Positions 15,672 to 23,657 of a stretch of 35,243 nucleotides of DNA are shown piece by piece. The stretch lies in the NCBI GenBank assembly GCA_937884485.1, contig CALGCG010000032.1, forward strand, positions 1 to 35,243, read 5' to 3'. Each line of letters starts with the position of its first letter. Position 1 is the stretch's first letter. Source of the DNA: an uncultured Bacteroidales bacterium. GTDB lineage: Bacteria; Bacteroidota; Bacteroidia; Bacteroidales; P3. The translations under genes and the position numbers were made by a program. Under the pieces are notes generated by a model, which saw nothing but the letters and a program-made list of their open reading frames with translations, had not been told where the DNA came from and searched no databases.

Positions 15672-17156
15672 TTAAAACGGTAAGTCAGTAGTGTCTGTTG
15701 TATCATCAATGTTTGTCTTATTGGTTGTGTCGCTGACATTTTTATTCTTTATGGATTTATTGTTATTTGAAGGAGTACTTGGGTCATAAAACCTCATACT
15801 ATTTTTGTCAAAACGCAAATCAACCTCGCCAAGCTCACCATCTCTATTTTTCAGTATTTGCAAAGTAGCTTTCCCTTCCTTGGTTTTACTGCGTTCATTT
15901 TGTTCTATTCTGTGGAGACCAATAACAATATCAGCGAACTCGTCTATACAACCTGATTCTTTAAGGTCGGTGAGTGAGGGAATATCTCCCTGATGGTTAT
16001 CTGTTCTATGGTCAAAATGTGTCGTAATCAGGATGGGAACATTAAGTTCTTGGGCAAGTGATTTTATCTTGCGTGAGATAAAACACAGGTCTTTTGCACG
16101 GTCGCAATTAGAATTATCCTCATCTGAAATAGAAATCTGAGCAAGGCCATCGATGATAATCATTCTAATATTGTGCTTATATACCAATCTTTTACAACTG
16201 CACAGAAGTTGAGCAAGATTAATTCTTTCAGTATCGTCAATATACAACGGCATTTCTCGCAACTCTTTTATCTTTTCGCCAATCAGCAGTTTCTTTTCGC
16301 GAGTCATTATACTGCCATTTTTTAAATGCGACTGAGGGATTCCCATTTCTTGTGAGATTAGCCGAGAGGCAAGACCTGACCCTTTCATTTGCAAAGAGAA
16401 GAAAGCCACAGGAATACAAGTCCCTAAGGCTATATTCCTAGCCATACTAAGTGCACACGATGTTTCCCCCATCGTTGGTTTAGATGCCAGAACGTTCAAT
16501 GTCCCGGGATGGAAGCCATGGGTTATTGTGTCAAAAGAGGCGAATCCTGTGGGAATACCAATAAATCCTTGTTCCATAGCACAATTGATTTCATCAGCCA
16601 CCGCACACATAAAACCATCCAAAGATACGGTATTATTATTAGAAATACCCTCAATGACTTTTTCAAGAGACCATATACTTTCATCAAGAAGCATATAAGG
16701 GTTACAAGTTTCATCGCTTGCTTTTTTGAGAAGTCCTGCCGCAGTAAGAATAACCTCACGGTGAACATATTTTTCCACCAAGATAGCAATATGTGTTTGT
16801 ATATGTGCCCCTGACACAACATTGGAAGACAGTTGTGAAATATATTCTGCACCACCAGCCTGCTCTAATTTCCCTTCCTTGTGCAATTCATCCACCACAG
16901 TCAGCATGTCCACAGCTCTGGAATTGTTAAAAAGATTCTGTATTGCCTCAAAGATTAGTTGATGAGATATATTGTAAAACAACGCCTTATTAAGAGTATC
17001 CATTGTAACATAAAGTGCTGGAGTGTCAACAATCAATGCCCCTAATACAGCCCTTTCTATGTCATCGTTATGAGGTAACTTTATTACCCCAACCGATTCC
17101 GCTTCATTGCATATCGGGCAAGCTTGCCCGTATTGATGTTTTGCGTGCTTTTCCAT
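15672..17156 (-). CDS. DnaB-like replicative helicase paralogue with degenerate ATPase site
   Basis: This 494-residue protein aligns along its length with DnaB. The N-terminal domain (ERAVLGALIVD, LIFEAIQNLF, DMLTVVDELHKEGKLEQAGG) spans ~33-105 and the RecA-like domain starts at ~195. Key ATPase residues are altered. Walker A reads KPTMGETS, so the invariant lysine is glutamate (residue 231, codon GAA at 16464-16466). The catalytic glutamate of FSLEM is glutamine (residue 256). DYLQL is DGLAQ and the SQLNR motif is THFDHR. The arginine in LKNRDG and the acidic ESGCIDEFAD region remain. An extra N-terminal CPIC precedes the usual start, and the C-terminus is an Asn/Thr/Asp-rich tail. It is unlikely to hydrolyse ATP normally; it may be an inactive or dominant DnaB partner, or a decaying phage/plasmid gene. 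It lies in an AT-rich island without other replication genes. Confidence 0.8.
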   Translation of the reverse strand: MEKHAKHQYGQACPICNEAESVGVIKLPHNDDIERAVLGALIVDTPALYVTMDTLNKALFYNISHQLIFEAIQNLFNNSRAVDMLTVVDELHKEGKLEQAGGAEYISQLSSNVVSGAHIQTHIAILVEKYVHREVILTAAGLLKKASDETCNPYMLLDESIWSLEKVIEGISNNNTVSLDGFMCAVADEINCAMEQGFIGIPTGFASFDTITHGFHPGTLNVLASKPTMGETSCALSMARNIALGTCIPVAFFSLQMKGSGLASRLISQEMGIPQSHLKNGSIMTREKKLLIGEKIKELREMPLYIDDTERINLAQLLCSCKRLVYKHNIRMIIIDGLAQISISDEDNSNCDRAKDLCFISRKIKSLAQELNVPILITTHFDHRTDNHQGDIPSLTDLKESGCIDEFADIVIGLHRIEQNERSKTKEGKATLQILKNRDGELGEVDLRFDKNSMRFYDPSTPSNNNKSIKNKNVSDTTNKTNIDDTTDTTDLPF

Positions 17157-17197
17157 TGTTATTCAGTTGTAGAATGGCAAATATTTGTAGTTATTTA

Positions 17198-17731
17198 TCA
17201 ATCTTTGAATATTGCAGGACTGCCAGAGTTATCGAGTACGTAATGACCAATAATACTTATTTTTTCATTACGTTTTTGGAAAGTGAAGAGTCCCCCCATG
17301 GGTTGTACCTGAAAATCCATCTGCCACCAGATGTTGCCAGAATAGTTTGAGGGTATAAAAGGTTCGCGGTTATTGATTTCTATTATTTTTGTAAGCTGGT
17401 GAAACAATAATACGCTTGAAACTGCATATTTCCTTTTGTTAAAGACCAGATGTCCTGATAATTCAAATTTATAACCAGAAAGAATTGTACTTTTTTTTAC
17501 TGGAATTTGCCCCGAATCTACAATCTCTCCTTTATCGTCGTATTTCATATCAGACATACTCTCCACAGACACTCCGAGGTCTTTCTTATATTTCTCCCAT
17601 TTCAGGATTTTCAAATCGCCATGGGGGCTTCTAATGGTATTATCATTACACATAAGCCAAAGTTCATCACATTTGACTTTTGTGGTATTGTTATAGATAA
17701 TATCAGATACTAATAATTTTTTGTATTCCAT
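17198..17731 (-). CDS. Hypothetical protein in the AT-rich island
   Basis: This 177-residue protein (MEYKKLLVSDIIYNNTTKVK) has no signal peptide or membrane segment. It shows alternating beta and charged segments, including GYKFELSGHLVFNKRKYAV and a C-terminal FTFQKRNEKISIIGHYVLD. I recognise no family. It is 41 bp upstream of the DnaB-like gene in the same direction and shares its AT-rich composition, so the two are likely co-transcribed and co-acquired. Confidence 0.5.
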   Translation of the reverse strand: MEYKKLLVSDIIYNNTTKVKCDELWLMCNDNTIRSPHGDLKILKWEKYKKDLGVSVESMSDMKYDDKGEIVDSGQIPVKKSTILSGYKFELSGHLVFNKRKYAVSSVLLFHQLTKIIEINNREPFIPSNYSGNIWWQMDFQVQPMGGLFTFQKRNEKISIIGHYVLDNSGSPAIFKD

Positions 17732-17780
17732 TTGTCAGTATTAACTTTAAAGTAAAGTTAATAACGTGAAAAATTCACAT

Positions 17781-17891
17781 TTATTGTGTGGCATCAGCAT
17801 TATCCTTCAATAGTGCAGCACGTTCCGTCATTTTTTTTTCCATCTCAATCTGCAATTCTGCCATAATTGAGAGAGTTCTAAGTATCTCCAT
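17781..17891 (-). CDS. Possible small coiled-coil ORF or gene remnant
   Basis: The frame MEILRTLSIMAELQIEMEKK plus sixteen more residues (36 in total) is highly helical. The open frame extends ten or more codons upstream of this ATG without another start. It could be the C-terminal remnant of a longer gene or a short real protein. It lies just before the hypothetical gene at 17198-17731, on the same strand. Confidence 0.3.
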   Translation of the reverse strand: MEILRTLSIMAELQIEMEKKMTERAALLKDNADATQ

Positions 17892-18020
17892 GACTTTTTC
17901 ATCGGTGTACTTTCGTTTCCATATGATTAAGGATGCTTTTTGTTTCTGTTATGAGATGCACATAATACGCACTTTTCTTCCCGCGGCACAATATAATCCC
18001 ATATCTCTCGTTATATTAAT

Positions 18021-18491
18021 ATGGAAGAACCAGTTTTAAACGAACATAATAAGCAAGAATACCCGCCGATGCACACGGCGGAGCACATACTGAACCAGAC
18101 GATGGTGCGCATGTTCGGCTGCCCGCGGTCGCGCAACGCCCACATCGAGCGCAAGAAGAGCAAGTGCGACTACCAGCTCGCGGCCTGCCCCACCGAGGAG
18201 CAGGTGCAAGAGCTGGAACGCCGCGTCAACGAGGTGATACAACGCGGCCTGGACGTCAGCTACGAGTTCGTACGCCGCGACGAGGTGCCGCCCGAAGTGG
18301 ACCTCGGCAAGCTGCCCGACGACGCCAGCGAGACCCTGCGCCTGGTGCGCATCGGCGACTACGACCTCTGCGCCTGCGTGGGCACACACGTGAAGAACAC
18401 GTCGGAAATCGGGCAGTTCAAGATCATCAGCCACGACTACAACGCCGACACCGGCACCTGGCGCATGCGGTTCAAGCTGATAGAAAACTAA
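18021..18491 (+). CDS. AlaX-type alanyl-tRNA editing domain protein
   Basis: This 156-residue stand-alone protein resembles the second additional domain (SAD) of alanyl- and threonyl-tRNA synthetases. It carries the zinc/active-site motifs HTAEH (residues 18-22) and CVGTH (about 119-123), in the usual order and spacing. Such proteins hydrolyse Ser- or Gly-mischarged tRNA-Ala in trans. The start MEEPVLNEHNKQ is the only sensible one. GC content jumps back to the chromosomal level here, marking the right edge of the AT-rich island. It shares a terminator with the convergent L25 gene. Confidence 0.82.
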   Translation: MEEPVLNEHNKQEYPPMHTAEHILNQTMVRMFGCPRSRNAHIERKKSKCDYQLAACPTEEQVQELERRVNEVIQRGLDVSYEFVRRDEVPPEVDLGKLPDDASETLRLVRIGDYDLCACVGTHVKNTSEIGQFKIISHDYNADTGTWRMRFKLIEN

Positions 18492-18497
18492 AAAAAG

Positions 18498-18532
18498 ACA
18501 GGCGGCTCCAACGAGTCGCCTGTTTTTTTTTT
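18498..18532. terminator. Bidirectional terminator between the AlaX-like gene and rplY
   Basis: ACAGGCG (18498-18504) pairs with CGCCTGT (18517-18523), extended inward by CTC/GAG, with A-rich DNA on the left and T-rich on the right. It can serve both converging genes. Confidence 0.85.
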
Positions 18533-18548
18533 ATACAAAGCCAAAGCC

Positions 18549-19142
18549 TTATTCGGCAGCGGCCTCGCCTTCGCCCTCGCCGTCATCGGCGGTGGCACTG
18601 GCGCGGGTGCTGAGGACGTTGACAACCTCGCTGGTCTTGGGGTTGAGGATGCAGAAGTTCTCAGCGGGGATGTCCTGAACGCGGACACGCTGGTTGATGT
18701 CGAGGTTGGTGATGTCGATGAGGACCTCGCTGGGCATGTTGGCGGGCAGAGCCTTCACGTTGAGGCGTTTCTGCTTGTAAGCCAGCTTGCCGCCCTTCAT
18801 GACGCCCTTGCTGGTGCCAGTGGTGTGGACGGGGATGGACATCACGACGGGCTTGTCGTCGGTCAGCTCGTAGAAGTCGGCGTGGTAGACGATCTCGGTC
18901 ACGGGGTGGAAGTCGATGTCCTTCAGCATGGCCATGTGGTCAACGCCGTTGATGGTGATTTTCTGGAAGCAGGGCTCGGGGTTGAACAGAATGCGCTGGA
19001 AGGCAGTCTGATCGACAGCGAACAGATACTGCTCGCCTTTGCCGTACATAACGCAAGGCACTTTGGCGTCGCGACGCAGAGCCTTAGCATCCTTTTTCCC
19101 TACGTTCTCGCGGAGAGAACCGCTCATTGATACTACTCTCAT
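18549..19142 (-). CDS. rplY: 50S ribosomal protein L25 (Ctc form)
   Basis: This protein binds 5S rRNA in the large ribosomal subunit. The 197 residues comprise the L25 domain (SGSLRENVGKKDAKALRRDA, PCVMYG) followed by the TL5/Ctc beta domain (VVMSIPVHTTGTSKGVMKGG) and an acidic tail ending GEGEGEAAAE. The start MRVVSMSGSL gives the spacing to the conserved RE..GKK motif seen in Bacteroidota homologues. It lies 68 bp downstream of prs on the same strand, the common prs-rplY arrangement, and ends at the shared terminator. Confidence 0.93.
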   Translation of the reverse strand: MRVVSMSGSLRENVGKKDAKALRRDAKVPCVMYGKGEQYLFAVDQTAFQRILFNPEPCFQKITINGVDHMAMLKDIDFHPVTEIVYHADFYELTDDKPVVMSIPVHTTGTSKGVMKGGKLAYKQKRLNVKALPANMPSEVLIDITNLDINQRVRVQDIPAENFCILNPKTSEVVNVLSTRASATADDGEGEGEAAAE

Positions 19143-19210
19143 TGTTGTTTGTTTTTTAATGTTGGTTAATAAATGTTATTTGTTTTGCGGCAGCGCCTTC
19201 AGGGGCTGCA

Positions 19211-20197
19211 CTATTCATTCATGCGGTGGATGACGCCCTTGCGGTGCAGGGTGGTCTCGTAGAGGTTGTCGAGGCTCTCGTAGTTCACCACGCGGCGGAT
19301 GGCCTCGGCCAGCAGCCAGTCGCAGCTCAGGACGTGGATCTTCGAACTCTCGCGCTTCAGCGGGATGGTGTCAGCAACCACCAGCTCCTCAAGCTCAGAG
19401 GCCTCCACCTTCTCGATGGCCTGGCCGCTGAGCACGGGGTGGGTGATCATGGCACGCACACTCTTGGCACCGCTCTGCTTGATGATGCTGGCGGCCTTGC
19501 AGATGGTGCTGCCGGTGTCGATGATGTCGTCCAGCAGGATGACATGCTTGCCCTCGACATTGCCGATGAGACGCATCTCACCAATCTCGTTGGGCTTGTT
19601 GCGATGCTTGTAGCAAATAACGAAACTGTTGTTCAACGTCTTGGCATAGGTGCCGGCACGCTTGCTGCCACCCATGTCGGGGCTGGCGAACATCACATCC
19701 TCGATGTCGAACTTCTCGCGGATATAGGGCATGAAGAGGCTCGAACCGTAGAGGTGGTCGACGGGGATGTTGAAGAACCCCTGGATCTGGTCGGCATGGA
19801 GGTCCATGGTGATCACGCGGTCCACACCGGCGGTCATCAGCATGTCGGCGATAAGCTTCGATGCGATGGGCACATGGGGTTTGTCCTTGCGGTCCTGACG
19901 CGCGAAACCATAATAAGGGATCACGGCGACGATCTTCTCGGCCGAGGCACGCTTGGCGGCGTCGATCATCATCAGCAACTCGAAGAGGTTGTCCGTCGGC
20001 GGAATGGTGCTCTGGATGATGAACACGATGCCACCGCGGATGGTCTCCTCATAGGAAGGCTGGAATTCGCCGTCGGCATACTGAAAAACCGTAGAATTGC
20101 CAAGCGGAATGCCATAGATTTCCGCCACGCGGCGTGCCAGGTTTTCGGTGGCGCGACCGGCAAAAATAAAGACCTTGTCAGAACGCATATCGCTCAT
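19211..20197 (-). CDS. prs: Ribose-phosphate pyrophosphokinase
   Basis: This enzyme makes PRPP from ribose-5-phosphate and ATP for nucleotide, histidine and tryptophan synthesis. The 328 residues are standard. Motifs include NSTVFQYADGEFQPSYEE (flexible-loop/ATP region), IPYYGFARQDRKDKPH, the divalent-metal DLHADQIQGFF and the PRPP loop VILLDDIIDTGST. The start MSDMRSDKVFIF sits about 66 bp after a TATTTTTG box. It leads an operon with rplY. Confidence 0.96.
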   Translation of the reverse strand: MSDMRSDKVFIFAGRATENLARRVAEIYGIPLGNSTVFQYADGEFQPSYEETIRGGIVFIIQSTIPPTDNLFELLMMIDAAKRASAEKIVAVIPYYGFARQDRKDKPHVPIASKLIADMLMTAGVDRVITMDLHADQIQGFFNIPVDHLYGSSLFMPYIREKFDIEDVMFASPDMGGSKRAGTYAKTLNNSFVICYKHRNKPNEIGEMRLIGNVEGKHVILLDDIIDTGSTICKAASIIKQSGAKSVRAMITHPVLSGQAIEKVEASELEELVVADTIPLKRESSKIHVLSCDWLLAEAIRRVVNYESLDNLYETTLHRKGVIHRMNE

Positions 20198-20262
20198 TAC
20201 TCTGTTGATTTTTAATTGTATCGTTTATTTTTCCGTTCAACCTTAAGGGCTGAAAACGAGTG

Positions 20263-20293
20263 CAAAAATACAAAAAATTATTGGTTCGGCAAA
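20263..20293 (-). promoter_or_regulatory. Promoter of prs-rplY
   Basis: On the minus strand TTTG (20293-20290) and TATTTTTG (20270-20263), 19 nt apart, fit the consensus. It is divergent from and nearly abuts the tRNA-Leu promoter. Confidence 0.75.
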
Positions 20294-20300
20294 AAAAAGT

Positions 20301-20331
20301 TTTGCCACGTCGGAAAAAGTGTGTAATTTTG
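20301..20331 (+). promoter_or_regulatory. Promoter of tRNA-Leu
   Basis: TTTG at 20301-20304 and TAATTTTG at 20324-20331 with 19 nt spacing. The boxes and TTTTGCCA context match the tRNA-Ser promoter at 294-324. Confidence 0.78.
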
Positions 20332-20349
20332 CACCCGATTTCAACATCG

Positions 20350-20432
20350 GCCCTGGTGGTGGAATGGTAGACACGGTAGACTCAAAATCTGCTGCCGGCA
20401 ACGGCGTGAGGGTTCAAGTCCCTCCCGGGGTA
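20350..20432 (+). tRNA. tRNA-Leu (anticodon CAA)
   Basis: This is an 83-nt class II tRNA. The acceptor stem pairs GCCCTGG with CCGGGGT (two G-U pairs), with discriminator A20432. The anticodon loop CTCAAAA gives CAA at 20383-20385, reading UUG. The variable arm is TGCCGGCAACGGCG and the T arm GAGGGTTCAAGTCCCTC. CCA is not encoded. Confidence 0.94.
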
Positions 20433-20441
20433 CAAAAGGGA

Positions 20442-20475
20442 AAAGAGTGCTGATTTATCGGCACTCTTTTTTTAT
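20442..20475. terminator. Terminator after tRNA-Leu
   Basis: AAAGAGTGCTGAT pairs with ATCGGCACTCTTT around a 3-nt loop, followed by T-rich DNA. It may also serve the convergent PLD-like gene. Confidence 0.85.
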
Positions 20476-20500
20476 TTGTTGGCGGCCCGCGGGCGCGACG

Positions 20501-21019
20501 CTACAAATCCGAGATGCGGTCGCCGCAAAAGTCCTTGCGCTTGCATGCGGAGCAGTGCACCCCCTGCCAGACGCTGTCCAGATGGTCGGCGGCGGCATCG
20601 ACCAGCGCTGGCTCGTCGGTGAGTATGCCGGCCTCGAAGTTGCGGCTGCCGTCGCCCTTCATGCCGATGCCGGCACCCGTGAGGTTGGCGGAGCCTATGT
20701 AGGCCACCGCGCAGTCGAACACCATAATCTTGAAATGCACCCTCGGACAGAGGCGGCGCTCCAGGCGCGACCACAAGCCCGGATAGCGGTCGAAGTCGGC
20801 ACGGAAGTTCTCGCCAGGCTCCTTGGCGTGCAGCAGCCTCACCTCGACACCGCGCTTCACAAGCCTGTCGAGGGTCGCGAGGAACGGCACCACTTTGCCG
20901 GCACTGCCGACATAGAGGTCCTTGAGGTCGGCGGTGCCTATCCAGAGGTCGTGCTTCACCTTCTCGCAGCGCGAGAGGACTTCGCTGTAGTGGTCATGGT
21001 CGGCGATGTATCGTATCAT
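20501..21019 (-). CDS. Phospholipase D-like protein with a single HKD motif
   Basis: This 172-residue protein has one PLD active-site motif (VHFKIMVFD, then YIGSANLTGAG), so it would act as a dimer, as small Nuc-type nucleases do. The C-terminal CSACKRKDFCGD is a compact cysteine cluster that may bind metal; with only three cysteines visible, any fourth ligand is unclear. No signal peptide is present, so it is probably cytoplasmic. The substrate could be nucleic acid or phospholipid. It is convergent with tRNA-Leu and has no operon partner. Confidence 0.75.
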   Translation of the reverse strand: MIRYIADHDHYSEVLSRCEKVKHDLWIGTADLKDLYVGSAGKVVPFLATLDRLVKRGVEVRLLHAKEPGENFRADFDRYPGLWSRLERRLCPRVHFKIMVFDCAVAYIGSANLTGAGIGMKGDGSRNFEAGILTDEPALVDAAADHLDSVWQGVHCSACKRKDFCGDRISDL

Positions 21020-21200
21020 GCTGTCGGCAGAATTGGCTGTGTCACATATAAAAAAACCGTTTTAACACATACCCCGAAAAAGAAGCCACTCGTACACCAT
21101 ATTATTATGTTCCGCACGAGGCCTTCGCCAGGCGGAAGAAAGAGGCAGCGGCGCCGGGGCGGCAGCCGCCGGCGTCCCCCCGCGGCCCGCAGGCCGGAAG

Positions 21201-21614
21201 CTACCGGTGGAGGAGGAGCATGTCGCCCGAGTAGTCGATGCGGGAACCGTCGGAGAAGGTGCGATTGCCCTTGATGGTCATGGAAGAGTCCGTCATGTTG
21301 CGGATCTCGAAGTCGACAAAATTGGTGATCGAAACGAGGTTCACCGTGTCCCAGCCCCTGTTGAATCCGTGGAACTTCTTGCCGTTGATGGTCCACGTGT
21401 AGTGCATTTCGTCGATGCGGCAGATGTGGTCCTTGCTGACCGAAAGGTGGGGGTAGGTGCACAAGGTGTCGGCAAAAATCCAGTAGCCCGATATCACCGA
21501 GTCGGGAATATCGGGGGCGAAAGGCCCGACATCCACGGTCTTATTGCACGAGGTGAACATAAACATCGCCGCTATCGGGAGCAGCATGGCCAGCTTTTGG
21601 ATTCTCTTTAACAT
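21201..21614 (-). CDS. Hypothetical lipoprotein
   Basis: This 137-residue protein has a lipoprotein signal ending in the lipobox-like FTSC (MLLPIAAMFMFTSCNKTVD). The mature part is a small beta-rich domain (GYWIFADTLCTYPHLSVSKD, SSMTIKGNRTFSDGSRIDYS) reminiscent of lipocalin-like strands common in Bacteroidota lipoproteins. A TAAATTTG box lies upstream at 21674-21667. The function is unknown. The GC-rich stretch 21110-21200 between it and the PLD-like gene holds no gene. Confidence 0.7.
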   Translation of the reverse strand: MLKRIQKLAMLLPIAAMFMFTSCNKTVDVGPFAPDIPDSVISGYWIFADTLCTYPHLSVSKDHICRIDEMHYTWTINGKKFHGFNRGWDTVNLVSITNFVDFEIRNMTDSSMTIKGNRTFSDGSRIDYSGDMLLLHR

Positions 21615-21873
21615 AACGATTCCTTGTTTTATATTTTTTCGGAGTGTATCCTTGATTTTGAAAATGCAAATTTACACAAAAATTTCGATTCCGGCACCGA
21701 CAGACAAAAAAAATATCGTACAACACAAGTTACCAAGTGTTTACCATCCTAAAAAAAACACAGGACAACCGCTGCGGCCCCCGTTTTCCCCGACGGAGCG
21801 GCACCCTTTTTCCCCTTTCGGCGGCGGAGCGCCGACCGCCCGGTCCCCACCCTCCCCCATGCCGCCCCGACGA

Positions 21874-22051
21874 GGCACCCGATTCGCCCCCGATTCGCCC
21901 CTTATTCGGCCGTTCTTATATCGTTCCTATATAGTTCACATATAGTTCTTATATAGTTCTTATATACCGCATATAAGAACTATATAAGAACGATATAAGA
22001 ACTATATGACAAGGGGCGAATCGGGGGCGAACAGGGGGCGAACCCGGTGCC
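21874..22051. repeat. Palindromic 11-bp-phased element, copy 2 (complete)
   Basis: This 178-bp imperfect palindrome is bounded by GGCACC (21874) and GGTGCC (22046). From the left come GC-rich units (ATTCGCCCC), then five AT-rich 11-mers (TTCTTATATCG, TTCCTATATAG, TTCACATATAG, TTCTTATATAG, TTCTTATATAC), a centre ACCGC at 21966-21970, four complementary AT-rich units, then GC-rich units (GGGGCGAAT, GGGGGCGAA). It sits in the divergent region between the lipoprotein and the TonB-C/YD gene. The rest of 21615-22219 holds only their promoters. Confidence 0.9.
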
Positions 22052-22149
22052 TGCCGGGACGGAGGAAAAAAGGGTGGCCGGGCGACGGGGAATGCCGCGG
22101 TGGGGAATGCCGAGGCGGAATTCTCAACCGGATGGAGTGAATAAAAATA

Positions 22150-22181
22150 TTTGGCCAGATAGTTTTTATTTTGTATATTTG
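22150..22181 (+). promoter_or_regulatory. Promoter of the TonB-C/YD gene
   Basis: TTTG at 22150-22153 and TATATTTG at 22174-22181, 20 nt apart. The surrounding AGTTTTTATTTTGTATATTT closely resembles the korA promoter region (25450-25472), and both follow a palindromic element by a little over 100 bp. Confidence 0.8.
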
Positions 22182-22219
22182 CACTTTTAAAAGTTAAAAA
22201 ACAAACCACCGAAAAGCGC

Positions 22220-23578
22220 ATGACCATAAAAAGAGCAACGCACATACTCCCGGTCATCCTCGCAGCCCTGCTGCTGCCGCTGGCGGCGCACAGCCAGACC
22301 GAATACAACCACGAGTACGACTACGAGTGCGAGCCGACGCTTTACCTCAGCTCGTTCCCGATGGACACGCTGCTCAGCGACGCCTGCCACACGATAGTCT
22401 ACATGCTCCCGCCCACCTACCCCGGCGGCATCGACAGCCTCCGCACCCACCTGCAGCGCACCCTTCCCCCACCCCCTTCGGGCGAGGAAGGACGCCTGAC
22501 CGTCAGCCTCTGCATCAACGAGGAGGGCGAGGTGTACGACGTGAGCCTGGCGGACAATAACATTTACCTGTGGATCAACTGGAAGACGGCCATCGACACG
22601 GCGATGAGAACCATTTCGCGATGGAATCCAGCCCACTGCGACGGCAACCGCACGAGCACCTGCTGGATCCCCGTGGGCCTGCGCTACAGCAAAGCTCGCG
22701 GCGTCGAGGTCACCGGCACCCTGGGCGACGCCTTCCCACCCGCCGACCCCTCCCTCATGGGCTACTACCTCGCCGACCCCGTCCGGCTGCCCATCATCAC
22801 CGACCTCGAGATTTACGGTCTCCACGGACCCGTACGCAGCATGGAAGAGACTGGGAAACGCAAGTTCACAATCGTAATGAACGGAAAAACACGTCAATAC
22901 GAAAACAAAACTGTCAACATCCACCACTTCGACCGACAGGGCCACACGACGGAGAGCCTGGTCGACGCAAACAACGATTCCACCGCCCTCCACCATAGCT
23001 TCTACTTCCCTGACAATCAAGGCACCGACACCCTCGTCATCACACTCGACGAAAAGGGCGACACCACGCTTGCCTGCCGCTTCCGCAACTGGTACGACCG
23101 CGTGGGCAACCTCTTGGTGCAGACCCTCGACGACGGACAGAAGAAAGACACCATCTACTTCCGCTACCAGTTCACCGCCGACAGCAGCACCCGGGAAGAA
23201 TACAGAGACGGCATGCCGCGCCAACGCGAAGTCTTCGACCGCCATAACCACCTGATAGCCACATACGTCAACTTCGAAAACGGCCGCTACCACATAAAGT
23301 CGACCTACACCTACGACGAGAACGGACTGGAAAGCACACGTCGCGTCGAATGGTCCCTTCAACCGGACATCCACACCTCAAAAACAAAACACAACCGGCA
23401 TGGCGACCCAATTCTTATAGAATACTACGACAACGACGGACACCTTGTCGAAACCCGCACATACACCGAATACAAATACGACGGCCACGGCAACTGGACC
23501 GCAAGCATGGAGACCTCCCGCCTGAGCGACGGCGACGTCAGCACCACCTACGTCACCCGCCGCATCCTCTACTACTGA
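22220..23578 (+). CDS. Secreted protein with TonB-C-like and YD-like repeat regions
   Basis: This 452-residue protein starts with a signal peptide (MTIKRATHILPVILAALLLPLAAHSQ). Residues ~65-165 resemble a TonB C-terminal-like domain (PPTYPGGIDSLRTHLQRTLP, EGRLTVSLCINEEGEVYDVS). From ~200 to the end there are repeated two-strand units (FDRQGHTTESL, YTYDENGLESTRRV, YKYDGHGNWTASME) of YD/RHS-like type. The C-terminus resembles the protein at 6865-7644. There is no T9SS signal, so it is probably periplasmic. It lies between two palindromic elements, and its role is unknown. Confidence 0.75.
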   Translation: MTIKRATHILPVILAALLLPLAAHSQTEYNHEYDYECEPTLYLSSFPMDTLLSDACHTIVYMLPPTYPGGIDSLRTHLQRTLPPPPSGEEGRLTVSLCINEEGEVYDVSLADNNIYLWINWKTAIDTAMRTISRWNPAHCDGNRTSTCWIPVGLRYSKARGVEVTGTLGDAFPPADPSLMGYYLADPVRLPIITDLEIYGLHGPVRSMEETGKRKFTIVMNGKTRQYENKTVNIHHFDRQGHTTESLVDANNDSTALHHSFYFPDNQGTDTLVITLDEKGDTTLACRFRNWYDRVGNLLVQTLDDGQKKDTIYFRYQFTADSSTREEYRDGMPRQREVFDRHNHLIATYVNFENGRYHIKSTYTYDENGLESTRRVEWSLQPDIHTSKTKHNRHGDPILIEYYDNDGHLVETRTYTEYKYDGHGNWTASMETSRLSDGDVSTTYVTRRILYY

Positions 23579-23657
23579 CCCCTCAGCAAAAAAGTCGGTA
23601 AACATTCCGCAGTTTTTCTTCAAGCAAAAACACTAAACCACTGGGACACAACGCCTA

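Noticed and set aside
17788..18039. Plus-strand 83-codon ORF at the right edge of the AT-rich island
   Set aside because: It is Ser/Phe/Ile-rich and antisense to a helical minus-strand frame, and it runs into the AlaX-like gene start; no support for coding.
21110..21200. Very GC-rich stretch between the PLD-like and lipoprotein genes as a gene end or rRNA-like segment
   Set aside because: No frame shows family similarity and no consistent hairpin with T-run was found; treated as non-coding.
21874..22051. Palindromic 11-mer arrays as a CRISPR array
   Set aside because: There are no unique spacers, units are contiguous and only 11 bp, and no cas gene is present.
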